Assembly: GCF_000761545.1 (NCBI RefSeq)
Contig: NZ_JPMY01000016.1
Coordinates: 62,001 to 126,000 of the forward strand
Source: Pseudomonas sp. ML96
GTDB lineage: Bacteria; Pseudomonadota; Gammaproteobacteria; Pseudomonadales; Pseudomonadaceae
Direction: 5' to 3'
DNA length: 64,000 bases
Shown here piece after piece: positions 63,422 through 64,000 of the stretch. The stretch's first letter is position 1. Each line of letters begins with the position of its first letter. The notes under the pieces are model-generated. The model was not told the origin of the DNA, made no database searches, and saw only the letters and a program-made list of their open reading frames with translations. Position numbers and translations under genes: made by a program.

Positions 63422-63433
63422 AGTGTTCACACT
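63422..63433. promoter_or_regulatory. short palindrome in the fabA upstream region
   Basis: AGTGTTCACACT (arms AGTGT/ACACT) lies 109 bp before the fabA ATG. In P. aeruginosa DesT affects fabAB through AGTGAAC/GTTCACT-type sites, to which this bears partial resemblance only. Confidence 0.3.
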
Positions 63434-63541
63434 GATCTGTGACTTTCACCAGGACGCAACAGTCTATGACTAGTCTGCCGCTACACAAGAAAACCCGCGG
63501 CGCAGCTTAGCCCCGCCAAGGGGGACCATTGAGGAGTTCGC

Positions 63542-64000
63542 ATGACCAAGCAAAACGCCTATACCCGGGAAGAACTGCTCGCCTGCAGCCGCGGCGAACT
63601 GTTTGGCCCAGGTAACGCGCAGTTGCCCGCCCCAAACATGCTGATGATGGATCGCATCGTCCATATCAGTGAAACCGGCGGTAAATACGGCAAGGGCGAA
63701 ATCGTCGCCGAACTCGATATCAACCCGGATCTCTGGTTCTTCGCCTGCCACTTCGAAGGCGACCCGGTGATGCCAGGCTGCCTGGGCCTCGACGCCATGT
63801 GGCAACTGGTCGGCTTCTATCTCGGTTGGCAGGGCAACCCCGGCCGCGGCCGCGCGCTGGGCTCGGGCGAAGTGAAGTTCTTCGGCCAGATCCTGCCCAC
63901 CGCGAAAAAGATCACCTACAACATCCAGATCAAGCGCACTATCAACCGCTCGCTGATCCTCGGCATCGCCGATGGCACCGTCAGCGTCGATGGCCGCGAG
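63542..64000 (+). CDS. fabA: 3-hydroxydecanoyl-ACP dehydratase/isomerase FabA (partial, cut by window end)
   Basis: The first 153 codons of FabA (about 171 residues in full). It dehydrates 3-hydroxydecanoyl-ACP and isomerises the trans-2 to the cis-3 product, starting unsaturated fatty-acid synthesis with FabB. The active-site His and Asp are in [19 protein letters not shown]. Ribosome site GAGGAG precedes the ATG. The reading frame is open to the window edge; fabB is expected just beyond. Confidence 0.96.
   Translation, partial: MTKQNAYTREELLACSRGELFGPGNAQLPAPNMLMMDRIVHISETGGKYGKGEIVAELDINPDLWFFACHFEGDPVMPGCLGLDAMWQLVGFYLGWQGNPGRGRALGSGEVKFFGQILPTAKKITYNIQIKRTINRSLILGIADGTVSVDGRE

Noticed and set aside
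63422..63433. DesT operator of fabA
   Set aside because: Only partial resemblance to the published-type AGTGAAC/GTTCACT arms. Kept as a low-confidence palindrome without naming the regulator.

Overview
This 64 kb stretch is G+C-rich, tightly packed chromosomal DNA from a gamma-proteobacterium, almost certainly a Pseudomonas. The grounds are the braCDEFG-type liv operon, the aroC-MFS-mtnBDC order, the aminotransferase/MarR/GST block, the PA1611-like hybrid kinase next to fabA, and the nasA-kinase-nas-cobA nitrate cluster. A periplasmic napEDABC operon suggests a nitrate-respiring or nitrate-dissipating lineage. I place it loosely near the mendocina/oleovorans/alcaligenes groups, by inference only. 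I see no prophage, integron, CRISPR array, rRNA or tRNA, and no intact insertion sequence.

Layout. 0-3 kb: an outer-membrane FadL-type porin followed by a DUF1254/DUF1214 protein. 3-7.1 kb: napEDABC on the minus strand, including a 51-residue NapE. 7.4-9 kb: an ABC-F ATPase with a clean terminator. 9-14.1 kb: the five-gene branched-chain amino-acid ABC importer. 14.3-19.2 kb: DUF1993, YjbR-type, CSD-DUF1294, UppP, a Cache-type chemoreceptor and an unknown protein. 19.2-23.8 kb: a VpsR-like regulator with a degenerate AAA+ domain, divergent from a RoxA-like di-heme protein and an anchored catalase-like protein. 23.8-28.6 kb: small membrane proteins, then the operon aroC-MFS-mtnB-mtnD-mtnC. 28.7-38.2 kb: hydrolase, PrmB, isochorismatase fold, Smr, an HxlR/CMD pair, FolE, thiol proteins, an aminotransferase and a MarR regulator. 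38.2-44.8 kb: transporters (LysE, BenE, SBF, ZIP), an SDR, pyrF and a thioesterase.

44.8-56.9 kb is the most interesting part, a nitrate-assimilation island. It has a NarK/NasA transporter, a PP2C-Ser/Thr kinase fusion, a four-gene Mla/MCE-type lipid ABC system, a stand-alone NirB-like FAD protein, the assimilatory nitrate reductase with a C-terminal [2Fe-2S] BFD domain, and cobA. Both nitrate transcription units start with the same module: a sigma-54 promoter, two hairpins with A-A-N-G-G-C hexaloops, and an intrinsic terminator whose 5' arm overlaps the second hairpin. This matches ANTAR-protein (NasT) antitermination, the principle known for the P. aeruginosa nirB leader (NalA). No nitrite reductase catalytic domain is encoded here, so nitrite must be reduced by something elsewhere.

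56.9-64 kb: two small unknown proteins, an acyl-CoA synthetase, SixA, a DUF4389 protein, GpsA, a hybrid histidine kinase and the start of fabA, cut by the window edge.

Most of the window is ordinary Pseudomonas core genome. The points most worth checking are the twin antitermination leaders, the lipid transporter inside the nitrate locus, the paired palindromic operators of the HxlR and MarR genes, the degenerate enhancer-binding-protein-like regulator, the Cys-to-Ser hydrolase, and the unknown protein after the chemoreceptor with a faint Tus-like pattern.
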